Below, one piece after another: positions 46,023 through 57,314 of a stretch of DNA of 64,000 bases. Within the stretch, counting starts at the first letter, position 1; the number at the start of each line of letters is the position of its first letter. The stretch covers positions 1,730,227-1,794,226 of the forward strand of contig NC_031472.1 of assembly GCF_000006565.2 (NCBI RefSeq). Reading direction: 5' to 3'. The DNA comes from Toxoplasma gondii ME49. Taxonomy: Eukaryota > Apicomplexa > Conoidasida > Eucoccidiorida > Sarcocystidae. A model generated the notes under the pieces. That model was not told where the DNA came from, ran no database searches, and worked only from the letters and a program-made list of their open reading frames with translations. Position numbers and translations under genes: made by a program.

Positions 46023-49000
46023 TCACTGTGCAGCCTCAACGTCCTTAGCAGAGCGATTCATTTCTTGCCAGACGAGCTCACGCTCTTCTAGGTCACCGAG
46101 TACTGGCAGAATCCACCTGTCAAGAAGCCTGGAGACAAGCTTGCCCTCTTTGTCCTCCTGGCAAAGTGAATGGTACATATCCGGAACAAGCCACATGGCC
46201 GTGCGCGCATGATTACCACTGCTGGTTGCAGCGCCATAACGGAAGAAAAGACGCATGTAGTCTTCTGGTTTTTGAGTTCGTAGGCGTTCGACTTCTTCGA
46301 CAGGAACTCGGCGACCGCTCTCATCAACGATGACCCCCTGCACTTGTCTCCAAAGCCGCTTCTGCTGACTGATAACGGGCTCCGGTACGGGCTTTTCAGC
46401 CGGCTTCTCCTCAGCGGTGCAGTTGAAGAACCAGCCGCCTAGCTGTCTCCTCTCATTTGCCTTCTCGTTTTGAAGACGTTCACGCTCTTCGATTTCTTGG
46501 ATCATTGCCTTCACCGTATCAGTGGCTTCCATCATGACAATCTTATCGACCAGCCTCACCTTGGCCTCGACGAGGTCAACGCGTTGCACTCGCCCTGTAG
46601 AGCCTCCGCAGCACGCCAGCAGCCCTGCACCACTCGCTGGCACCTCCTTCACCCACTGGACTTCCTCGACTCCAACGAAGCCTTCCGCCGCCTCGCGCTT
46701 CGCCCTCTGTATGTCTTCTGTGTCAAATCGTCTCAAGTGCGAAGGTCGAACAAACGTGCCTGGGCGCAAAATACCATCTGTCCCTTCTTCCATAGTCGCA
46801 AGCTGCATTTCTTTGTCGAGGATCTTGTTCACCTCCATCAGCTTCTTCACACGCTCATGTACGCCTTGGTTGTCCCCTTGCGCCGTCTCTTGCGATTGCG
46901 CATCTTCGTGTGACGCAGCTTCGTCTCTCGCTTCGCTGTTCTCATGTGCAGATTCCCCACTATGCGAAGTGACGGACCCAAGACAAAGGCCCTCCACAGT
47001 GTCCTCATACCGTGAATCCTGAGTCTCGCCGAAAGACCGACTGCCGGTGTGGGTCAATACTGGTCTCGGCTGGGACGTTTGGGACTGAACAGACAACTCC
47101 GCGCTCAGTGGGCGATTTGTGACTACTTCGACATAGCCACTGTCGTCGTTCTCGGTGCTGAATTCAACCGCAGTGTCCTTCTCAGACTCATCTTCTTGGC
47201 AAGCATCGGGATGCACGCACGACACGCACGATCCGCTGTGTCCCTGTTCCTCTGGAAGTTCGCCCAGTTGAACGAGAATATCCCTGGAGCCCTGGATGCG
47301 GCCTCCAATCCTCTTGAAGAAGTACGCAGCGCCACGGGGATTTGCAGTTGTGTCCGCCAGACTCTGAACTAACAGAACGTTCACATAGTACGCTAACTTT
47401 GCCCTCTCCGAAAGAATTCGTTCCTGAGGCAAACGAGAGGCGTTTTTTTCTGCCTCCTGAGCCGCTGCCAGTTCGTGCAGGCGCCAAGGCTTCACGGACG
47501 AGTCCTGGTTCTCAACTTCGTCCTTGAGCCAGGGAGCCAGGTCCGGAGCTTCGGAAGCATTCTTTTTATTTTCGCCTACCACAGTGGCCAAAACGTTCGG
47601 GCGCTTTGTGCGCATCATTTCCATCCATCGACGATGCTTTTCTTGCCAGTCTTTCAGAGAAAAGGTCTGCGTTGAATCACGTTCAACGGGCGTAAGAAGC
47701 CATCGGGCGTCATCCATTGCTGAATCGATGCCGTGAGCAATCTGGGTGTACATCGTCTGCGGAGTCAGACCCTTGATTGTCATGGTGTCGTTTTTGTACC
47801 ATACATTATATTCGGGCATGAGTGGGTTTTGTTGATGCATCCGGAAGCCCATCAAGCCCCCTAGTGGGTGGGATGAATCGCGGGTAGATCCAAAGCAGCG
47901 CGCAATTCGTGTCATAATTCCCTCTGTGTGTTTGCCTTTTCCCTTACGCATCTCCTCGGGAGTGATTTCCTTCAGCGTAAGCAGAGGGGACAGCAGCACA
48001 AGTCCAGCAATCGGGATTGGGCGTGCCTGCACTGTGATGTGCTCCACTGGAACCTCCTTCTTTCCCTTGCCCCTGTGAAGACAGTACTGAGGGTCCGTGG
48101 CGTATTGCATACCCGGAACCTCGCGTCCCGCCTCAGAACTCTGCGAAGTCCCTGTTGTTGTAGACTGCTCCGAAGCACCCACTGCATCGGCAGGCTTCGC
48201 CGGAGGAACATGGGGCTTCCCCAGCTTCCCTTGGCGGGCAAGCATCTCAACAGCACGCGCAGCAATCGTCGCCCCCAGACCCTGTCCCATGATGAAAATG
48301 GGCAGAGTTGAATTGCGGCAAACTTCTTCGAGGAGCCAGCAAGCATCCTCAGCGAATTCATCAAAACTAGACGGCAATTCATAGTTCTTCCCTTCGACGA
48401 CCTTCGAGAGCCCGTGGCCCTGGAGATCAATCGCGTGCACGTCCAGGCCCGCGTCATTGAATTTTTGCACCCACGAGTCCTCATAGTGTGACGCCTTACG
48501 CAAGCGCATGAACTCCTTTTTCTCTACTTCCGTGGCTTCCGTATCTTCTTCCATCTGCTGGCGCTCTTCGATAGAGAGCGGCGGCAAGTGCTTGAGCCAC
48601 TCAAACATAGTATGTGTGCCCTGGTCATGAAGAAGAACAACTGCACCGCGGGCAGGGCCCGTGGTAGTGGTCCATGTGTATCGCATAATAGGTTGATCTC
48701 TCACATTGTGGAAAATAGCAACTTTCGGGTAGCGCAACTCGATGTAGTCTATTGAGAAGGGCGGCAACCGGGGGTGTGGCCATTCCTCGAGCTTAGTCTC
48801 AGAGCCACAAATGACCGACGAGCAAACAGCTGTGTCCGTCTCCGCGGGTGACCGCGGTGACACCGGGGTAACATCACGCGGAGGAGCCATCCTGCATTAA
48901 ATGAGAATCCCGGTGGGGAAAACGACGATCCCGTCCACTCGCGTGCTACTTGTTCGTCCGGCTCACCACGCCACCAACTGCCCGTCAACACGCAACTACG

Positions 49001-49333
49001 TACTACCGCACGAGAAACCAAGAAGCGCAGAATTGGGCGTTCAGTGACAACAGAAAGCGCACATCATTCAATCACACCTCACGCTGTTGAGGCCGCTGGC
49101 AGCACTTCTCGCGGATTCAGCAACAGTGCGCACCGTCAAGCTCCTCAGATTTAGGTCCAGTCGGGCAGAGCTACAAACGTAAAAACGCGGCTTGCTCGAC
49201 GGATGCGAGTGTGTCGTCTGAAACATCGGCGGATGGAAAAAAGCGCTCTGTGCGGTGAAGCCTAATTCCACATCAAGATTCGGAAATGCAGCTCGACAGC
49301 TGAGAGGTGATTTACTCACTGCTCCCGTTGCAT
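46023..49333 (-). CDS. Alpha/beta-hydrolase, serine-hydrolase fold with lost nucleophile (960 aa)
   Basis: The main exon is 48891-46023 (955 codons from the ATG at 48890). An acceptor (TTAATGCAG) sits directly before that ATG; a 14-base coding exon (49333-49320, MQREQ after joining) ends in a GTGAGT donor and joins in phase, so translation may start there. The N-terminal third resembles the monoacylglycerol-lipase/lysophospholipase group: GAVVLLHDQGTHTMFEWLKH (oxyanion region), then VHAIDLQGHGLSKV, the nucleophile elbow IFIMGQGLGATIAARA, then GLVLLSPLLTL. The acid is probably in VQSLADTTANPRGA and the His in MYHSLCQED near the C-terminus. The elbow should read G-x-S-x-G; here it is GQGLG, so Ser is Gly and hydrolysis by the usual route is unlikely. 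About 300 charged residues are inserted between the acid and His elements. There is no signal peptide. Role unknown; scaffold or sensor is possible. Confidence 0.85.
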
Positions 49334-49829
49334 CGCGATTGTCGAGCGACTCAGGTGGCGGAAACTCCCGTGCGCAATCGAAGCTTGCGGAGTGGAAGCT
49401 GTCATGTAAGTGCGCTGCGTCAGCGAATTCCGGAGCAGGGCTGTGCGCTAATGGCATGGGGCTAACTGTGGCGGAATAACGAGCAAGGACGAGCATCATC
49501 GAAATCTTGAGAGACGGAACTGAAGCTATCCGTTGTAATCTCGCCCGCCATCCGTTCTTTTGCTGAATAAATAGGTCACTAGTCTGAGCATCGACCACGG
49601 CGCATCCGCTCAATAGCAAGGTCACATTTCTGCTCCTGCGATGTCCACTCCGAACTCATGTGCAAGTAATTACAGGTACACCTTGTACTCTATCGGTGTG
49701 CCGTAAAGATGAATTCTCTTTCAACGCTAGCTTCCCAGAGACACCTACAGGCGTAATGAAAAAGTCACTTCTTGCCTTCTGACTCGTAAGTAGGCGCTGT
49801 GTGCGTGGACCGACGTGTCACTAGACAAG
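49334..49829. other. Divergent upstream region
   Basis: About 500 bases between the hydrolase leader exon and the start of a plus-strand frame. It likely holds promoters for both. A GTG-initiated minus-strand frame (49068-49625) overlaps it and the leader intron; it was not accepted. Confidence 0.35.
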
Positions 49830-50657
49830 ATGACAGACACCCGAAATCGAGGAAGCGCAACAAATGCGCGAACTGGTGTGCAGCAGTCGCTGAAAGGTGA
49901 GAATGAACAACTGACGCAACATCTGATTGGTGTTGCGGTAATAATAAAACAGGGTCAAGGACCTGCACTTGCGTTTGGAGTGCATTCCCGCCCAATCCAA
50001 AAAACTTCGGCTTGCAGTCTGTACGGACGCGGTTTGGGGTGCCTTTGGACTCCTATACTTTCAGCAACTTCGTTGTCCAAGTTTCATGTCATAGGACGGA
50101 ACAGTTCTTTGAGACACTCCCGTCGTGACGTTTCTGGTGTGGCAGTAATGAGGGAATGTTCACTCGGCGTTAACCGCGCTGCGTTGTCCAGGGCGCCGCA
50201 CCTACGGGATATTGTTGGTTCCAGTCGTAACTCAGAACAAGGCTCTCGCATTGGCACACCCCTCAGTGGTAAAGTCAGCTTGAACTGCACAAGAGTACAG
50301 TCCCGCAAACGTTCGTCCGACACACAGTCGCTGGTCAGACATTCGCTGTCATGGCACCTCTCAGGACGAGCCTTTGGCTCTAGGCTACGCAGCTGTGGCG
50401 CAGTCTCCGATCACAACCAGGTAAAACAGTTTCCGATGTGTTGGTCAGTGTGTCAGGTCTTCCGTAGCTACAATGAACTCCGAAAACGCATTCACGAACA
50501 CCAAGTGTGCGTGAATTGGCCACGCCGTTGCTGAATCAATCGCTACGTCGCACCGCTGTACATTTATCCGTTGCTTCTCGTGTGTTCTCTCCAGTTGTTT
50601 CAGTTATCAAGAGAAAGTCGTAAAACATTTCACGCTTTCTGGGTGGACCTCAGCTGA
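49830..50657 (+). CDS. Possible hypothetical protein (two exons, 214 aa)
   Basis: Exon 1, 49830-50420, starts at ATG (MTDTRNRGSATNARTG) and ends AACCAG before a GTAAAA donor. Exon 2, 50604-50657, follows a strong acceptor (CAGTTGTTTCAG) in phase 0 and adds 17 residues before TGA. Without splicing the frame continues to 50534. A frame of some 240 codons is unlikely by chance. The product is basic and Ser/Arg rich, with a short hydrophobic stretch LIGVAVIIKQG. No domain recognised. Confidence 0.42.
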
Positions 50658-50720
50658 TCGGGGAACTGGACGTCGACCGCGGCGGTACTGGCACATCAGT
50701 GTGTTAGTTCCTGTGAAGTG

Positions 50721-51170
50721 CTAGTTGTTGTGGTCCTCCGCCAATCGGTGACGGTGTTTACCAAAGGGAACTGGAACAAACATCAATTCCTTGCCTTGAA
50801 GTAGTTCCAGTAACGGAAACCTTGAGTAACCTTGCACGTCTTCTACAGCGAGAGAGGCGCCCTTCACTCTGTTGCTTCTGCTCTTCGCTCGATTCTGTCT
50901 CGGCGAGAATGTTCGGATACCTCGACGAGCATCGTGTAAGGAAGGACGAACATCATGGAATAGAAAACAACCAAAACCATGCGTAGGTGTTGCTGCTTCA
51001 CGGTATGGCATTGGTTGTGTATCTTGAGTGATGTACGAGGAAACGACTGAACAGCGTCGGTAGTCGTTGTAACACGCCGACAGTACTGTGCTCGTGAAAA
51101 TGAACACCCGAGCCATCCATGGAGCTGATGAGGCATCTAGCTGGTCTCCTTCACGACGTCGGCGGCGCAT
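50721..51170 (-). CDS. Possible hypothetical protein (149 aa)
   Basis: An intact 149-codon frame runs from ATG (MRRRRREGDQLDASSAPWMA) to TAG. It is basic, with no clear membrane span; the C-terminal half reads VEDVQGYSRFPLLELLQGKE then PVPFGKHRHRLAEDHNN. It converges with the plus-strand frame to its left, 63 bases apart. No family recognised; chance is not excluded. Confidence 0.35.
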   Translation of the reverse strand: MRRRRREGDQLDASSAPWMARVFIFTSTVLSACYNDYRRCSVVSSYITQDTQPMPYREAATPTHGFGCFLFHDVRPSLHDARRGIRTFSPRQNRAKSRSNRVKGASLAVEDVQGYSRFPLLELLQGKELMFVPVPFGKHRHRLAEDHNN

Positions 51171-53589
51171 TCAGGTCAACATTCAGTGGGGATTGCATCA
51201 TTCTTATTGTGTGTAAAGTGTGTTTCTCTTCGTTAGAGAAGTGGTACTGAAGGAGCACCCCTTCGCGCTACCCGGTTTCCTCGCAGTCACATGTTCGTAT
51301 CGAACGGCACGAAGGCTGGTGCTCATCTACCAGAGAGTGCGAAAAGAGTACTTTTATCTCGTCTCGGCGTTTTACTTTCAGCACCTTCTCACAAGCAACT
51401 CTATCAGACTTAAGGGGCATATGCTGATCTCACGACAATCTTGGATACCCATATCCATAGTGACAAATCGTCGGAGCGCGTAGAGAGTAGCACGGTACGT
51501 ACTGTTTCATCATTTAATGAATTCGGTTCGTAAGTCAACACTATCGTTCAAAAGCCCGCTTTTCTGGGTTATGGTATGTTGCCTACGGTTCTGACTACCT
51601 TGGACGTTTTTCTTAGATGAATCTTATCAGTCACAGTAGCTTCTGTTTCCGTAGCGGCAAGTACATCCGACACTGTGGAGGTATTTACAAAGTTTACAGT
51701 TTGCGGCAATCGCAACATGCGCCTTACAACCCATTTCCTGGTCTCATCTTTCTCTGTGGAGTTGTCCTTAGGTGCGCAGCATTTTCGGAGCTTGTTTTGA
51801 CTCTGCGTGTCCCATGGAGCAACAAGTAACACGTCGATCTTCCATCATAAATGGTGAACTGGAGCGTCATCATTGAATCAGCAGCAGTTTTAGTGAAATC
51901 ATTGTGTTATATGCATCATATGGTGTAAAGGAGGAGCATCAGTGCGGCAGTTGGCTGAATGGCGTTTTTCATCGTCCCCATGCTACAGTTCGGGTGTTGG
52001 CATCCACTCCAGACCCACCTATGCCGCACCACGGAATTGATCGATCGAAGTTGTGGAGCAAGATACACATCTCAACAAAGACCTTCACTGTCGGTATATA
52101 AATGGATCCATTGGTAATTTTGCGCTTTGAAAAGCGTTTCTATGTGACAGCGTTACACACGTACCCAACCCCTTCTTGACGTGAGCCAGATCTCCCAGCT
52201 TCTGGAGTCTCAGGGCTGCCACCGCGCTCCAAGTCAGGGGCTTAGTTCTTGACCATACCTTTCTATCATCCAAATCTGATCGACTGGTATGGCCAGAAGG
52301 GCCCTTCTCTAAGCGTTGAAGGGCACAACAGAAACGAGTGCTGAGGGCATTTGACTAGCATCCACCCACAGCAATATTCTTCACAGTCACTGACTGACTC
52401 TCATCCATCGCATGTGCATTATTTTCTAGAATGCGTGTCACACATACCACCCATTTGCGTATCGTATCAACGCAGCTCCGTGTCGCGTACGTTCCTCACT
52501 GGCCAGGACAGTACATTGTGAATAAGTGGCAGAGCGAAGGAAGCGGCAGTTGCATTCCAACATTTGATACTGCTAATGGCAGCTAAATGCCACTAAAGCG
52601 AGGGAATTCTCGGTGTTCCCGTGTTCCCTGAAAGGTATTTGGAAGACTCTGCGGTAATAGAGGAGGTACATAATGTACACTCGCAGTGGGAGGTCATAAG
52701 TGTTTAAAAACGAAAAAAAGTGGTGAAAATTAAAGTTAGCGTCTAATATATATCCAGTATCCACAGGGATTAGTTGTTAAAATTCCAATTTGGTGGAAGT
52801 TTGAAGTTTAGTTCACAATCGACTGCTAGTATGTCTCTGCCAGCTGTAGATCTGGCTGCGAGGAAGACTTGCATGCACATGCGTAATGTTTCATATTCAA
52901 ATCGGTTGTGGGTTAGCATCGGCCTTCAACCTGACTCCCCTGCCTCGTTTTCCCTATAAGAATGACAGCTTTGTGGTTTTCATTGTTTAATACGTTGCTG
53001 ACAACTGTGTGGTACCGCTCAATGTGGAACAGACGAGCTCTGCTTTGCTTTTCTTCACAAGGTCCACTGATTGCTCCTACCGCGCTGCGCAGCGGACAAC
53101 CGTAGATCTCCACAATAAGACAGTGTCATTTTTTCCCGAAAACAGACTCAGCTGCTGCTCAGCATTCGTTTGTTTCTAGGCGGCACACAGGGGCGAGTGA
53201 CACCTGTGATGCCAAGTATTCTGTCAGAACCGTAGACTTGCCTACGGTAAGTCGAAAGACCGCCGCTCGACACAACGTAACCAGCAACTCACTGCTTTTC
53301 CGGAAGCTCTATTTTCGCCGGTACATGCAAAGCCTTTGATATACATTTTTCACCAGTTTTGGGGGGGCGCTGCTGATGTAGACTCGCTTCTTTCTGGCAT
53401 CCGGGGCAGAGTTGCAATTCTGCGGCGGCGGTGGCGGTTTGGGCGCCTTCCTTGTTTCACGCTTCGTCGACTGGCTCGTGGACGTGTCCTGATTACAGGC
53501 AGTAGCTCAAAAGCGCAATCACAAAACAGAAGGTTTTTTAATCTTCTCGTCTTATTGGCTTCCGTCGCAACCTCCTGGAGTTAGACATA
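51171..53589. other. 2.4-kb stretch without a supported gene
   Basis: Frames of 60-90 codons occur on both strands but none has a domain, a good start plus splice partner, or a conserved look. The last few hundred bases should contain the LSM7 promoter and leader. No RNA gene was recognised. Confidence 0.4.
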
Positions 53590-55030
53590 ATGACAAGCAA
53601 AGAAGCGCGGTCGGTCATCGACCTCAACAAGTTCCTTAACCAGCGCGTTCGAGTCAAATTCAGTGGAGGGCGAGAGAGTGAGTTGCCAAGGGGACTCTGA
53701 TTTATCGGGGAACGGCTTAACTACGATGGTGCTTGAAGCGCTAAACTGCTCTTCGAGGAGCGAAGCGGTGATAGCGAGTATACAGTCGCAGAGTCTGCGA
53801 CCGGCCAGCAATGCCACAGCTTTTTGTGGGAGAAAATCCGGGGACGACAGGATTCATTAGCGCTTTGGGAGCCTAGGGGTGGTGGCTTCTTGTGCGCCTG
53901 TGCGAGGATTTCGAGTACAAGTTGTGGTTAGTTGTTGTGGTAGGATTGACAGCCAGTCCTGGTTTGCGTAAGGTTCCTGTGGAAAGAGAAGGCGTACTAG
54001 CGATGCGATGCCAAACCACGGGGAGACTGATATCGTATCTGTGGTTTGTGTGGGTGGCTGTGGACGTTGCCAGGCAAACGCAACGTCTGATATCGCTGCA
54101 AGGACTCTCATAGATGTGGCGTGGCCCGTGTACTTGAGAACAGCATCACATGCGGAAGTATGTTCAATTCGACGTAGTGTTGGGATTATTTGCTTTATTT
54201 TGTTCAGTTACGGGTGTGCTGAAAGGACATGACGCCGTCTCGAATCTCGTTCTCGACGAAACTGAAGAATTCCTGAGAGGTGAGCTACCGTGTCTTATGC
54301 CGTGCTGTGTTACATTTCTGCGCCGGGTCGTCGCGAGGTTGTCTGTAGGATAGAGATGGCGTGGTTACACTTGTGCAGAGGTAGTGAATGAATTACCAGG
54401 TTTACCTGTATGGTGTGTAGATGGCGTTGTGTGGACGGAGAACTGTAGCAGCAAGACAACCAGAACTGTGACAAGCTGCAAGCGTAACACATCAAGCACG
54501 AAGCACAATGGACAGAAGGCAATCTCGTAAGCAGTACTGGGGGAGAAGCCAAGTTTTTCGGCACCACTTAAGAACCAGTGACAAAGGGTGGTAATCTGTG
54601 TTACGGGCGGAAGTTGACGTACAGTTGTTTGCACTGAAGTGGGGCTTCTGCCTATGTTCCAGATGACTGGTTGAACCAAGTATAGAAAGCAAGATCTATG
54701 AGAACCAGCGGAAAACGTGTACACGATACTGTTGGGTTTGTGTGTGTCCGTGCTAGAAACTGTTTTTGGTTTATCAGGCGCACGGATGCAAGAGCGCCAG
54801 TAGAACGGCTTGTCCTGGATGTAAACGATTGCGACAGTGCTTGTTTTCATGGTATTAGTTGGAAAGCGTTGTGTGTCTGTGTCTTCGCAGATCCTGAGGA
54901 CCCATACAAGCTGCTAGATCAAACCCGAACCCTGGGCTTGATAGTCGCTCGTGGAACTGCTGTGGTGCTGATTTCGCCGGTGGACGGCACAGAAGAAATA
55001 GCGAATCCGTTTGTAGACGCGTCTTCGTAA
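53590..55030 (+). CDS. LSM7: U6 snRNA-associated Sm-like protein LSM7 (three exons, 99 aa)
   Basis: Exons are 53590-53677, 54208-54279 and 54891-55030, with donors GTGAGT and GTGAGC and acceptors TTTTGTTCAG and GTCTTCGCAG; phases agree. The joined protein is collinear with LSM7 from yeast and human: VIDLNKFLNQRVRVKFSGGR (Sm1 start), ITGVLKGHDAVSNLVLDETE, then the LSM7-type PEDPYKLLDQTRTLGLIVAR and GTAVVLISPVDG, ending NPFVDASS. LSM7 is one of seven subunits of the LSM1-7 ring (cytoplasmic mRNA decapping) and the LSM2-8 ring (nuclear U6 snRNA). Length matches the family (about 100 aa). More than three quarters of the gene is intron, so no single frame reveals it. Confidence 0.96.
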
Positions 55031-57314
55031 GCGGGAAACTTTGTTGCGTAAAATCGTTTTTGTAACAGTGCAAACACCATCTGCAGTATGATCAGTTGAG
55101 GGTCGAGACTTCTTCGCACCTGCTTTGTGCACCACACTTTGCTTCCGATAAACTCGCTGTAGAACAGCTTGCGCGTGTGAGAGCAAGACACCACTTCCTT
55201 GGACTGTGCTCTTCTCAGATTCATGAGACTTTGAAGATACCGGTTGCACTCAAGAAATGCACTGAGTGCGCAGTCCGCTGTTGATCGACATTGCTGAAAG
55301 AAAAGGAGCGGGCCCCTTAGCGGCTGGACTAGATGCTATGCCCTTGATATTCAGTCGTAAGGGGTCAAATAACACCCGCGGTCGTCTTTTGTGGAGCACA
55401 TAAGAGTGTGATCCGCTGAATCACACTTGAGGTGGCCCCTGAGTCCGAGCAAATCCAGAGCCCGTGGGATGTTCCTGGCTTCTAGTTTTCGGCAGACCCA
55501 AAGAAGATGTAGAAATGATAACAGAATGTTTACACATAGCATGAATTGCCGTATTATTCATCGAAACAGAGGATTACAACCTGACATGATACCTGTTACG
55601 AACAGTGCACTGCCCCATACAGCAGGCAGATACTCAGTCGACGTGCACAGCGCTTATGTGGTCTGATTATCACCTCTGGTCAGCTGATAGAGCGCACATA
55701 CGTTAGGAGGGAAGTTTCTTCTGTCAGATAATACCTGCCGTAGTGTTTTGCTGTGAGGGTCTTACTCTGTCAAGCCACTCACACCGTCATGCTCGCTGGC
55801 CTCGGGTGATTTCTGAATCAAAGCTCAGCTTTTGGTTCCCTTATATGTATCGTGTACACATAAAACAGACACATGAACTGCTTAATAGCTGCTCAAAATC
55901 CAGAACCACACCGAAGAGGGCTAGGGCAGAGTAGTTTTTTTTCGCCTGTCTGTGGCTGGAATGTTGCGGTGTTCTCCGCGGTCAACTACCACGCCGGCGG
56001 GTCGTTCACCGCGTGTCTATCGACAGTGTACGCCATTCCTGTATATTGTGACCGCGCCAACTCTCCGTCCGCTGTAGAGTAGTGTACATGTTCTTTGCCA
56101 TCACAACTCGGTTAGTGTGTTCGCGCCACCCACTGCGCTGCCTTGGCTTCTATGTGTTCAGTCCGTTACAGCCGGGGTCTGTTGGCCTGAACAGTATCGT
56201 CTGACGAGATTCGACGGTGATATAGTCCCGTATGGTGTTGGTGTCGTGGATGCGTGGAGCTGATCGTCGAAAGATCTAGTCTTCCGGGCTAGCGAGCTAC
56301 TCTAGAGAAGAGGTTAGCACATGTCTCTTTATGAATGTATGACCTTACCTTTTTCCATCCCCCTCAACACCTTAACGGGACTGCACACAACTTCATTCAC
56401 ACATTGCTTCATCAAGAAACTGTACACCACCACCCCACTGGACTGCTTAGGACAGCTGAAAGTGTTGCCTTTCAATATACTACACATTAGAGTTATTCCA
56501 CATCAGTTAAAAACGCAGGTGTCGCCAGAGGACGGACAGCGACGGGTTCGCAAAGCCGACGGTGGACGCGAGCGGCTCAATCGAAAAGTCGAGTTCATGG
56601 AGTGACGACTACATGGATTGTGTACCAAGCATTGAAGTGGCCTGAGATAAAGGAATGAAGAGAAGCAGCATGTATCTCGAAAACAGTGGACGGTTTGCAA
56701 GACACTCGTTCAGCAGATACATACTTCATGCAAGTCTGTACGCAAGCGTTTGCCTGGTTACGACGTCTATGTGGATCAGACCCTCGAAAAACTACAGGTA
56801 GAATCTGTTCGAAAAGATATTCACAATCGTTAATGTGGGAAGAGAAACGCCGTGTGTTGGAGCACGAACACATGCGTTGTCATATAGTTCCGAAATAGGG
56901 GAAAAGGGCCCTCTAGGTGGCCGTCACAACCGAAGAGACAGGCTGAAGCACCGGGTGAACCTGCCACAACATTACATCCATTCTCGTCCTAGAGGCCTCT
57001 GATTCCTTTCCGTACGCAAGCTATCTATGATTCGACTCTTGAATTACCTCCATCTTCTATGAACCAACGCATGACGTTTTTGAATGTAGGAACAAGCGCG
57101 AGCGACTGTGCTCGGAAAAAGCGTTCGTTCTACACGCATGCGTCTGCGACGCGCCAGTGCTGACAGTGACTCTCTTCTGGGGTCAAGGCAGTACGAAAAA
57201 CTAATGAAGTCAACATTTTGACTCTCTGCCTCACTTTTCCTGGAATGGTATGAAATCCGCTCGTGTAGTGGCGGCATAGCAGGAATCTGAGTGTGGCGTT
57301 CTGTGCTCATCTGA
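55031..57314. other. 2.3-kb stretch without a supported gene
   Basis: A 63-codon minus-strand frame at 55351-55542 opens with a hydrophobic, signal-like segment (MLCVNILLSFLHLLWVC) and has three later cysteines; it could be a tiny secreted protein but is too short to support. Other frames (55873-56082, 56321-56605 plus; 57044-57310 minus) show nothing recognisable. Confidence 0.35.

Noticed and set aside
46470..47022. Two plus-strand open frames of 147 and 166 codons
   Set aside because: They are antisense shadows of the hydrolase exon, with Ser/Pro/Leu-rich translation and no domain.
53581..53817. 78-codon minus-strand frame over LSM7 exon 1
   Set aside because: The plus strand encodes the conserved LSM7 start; the minus frame is a shadow.
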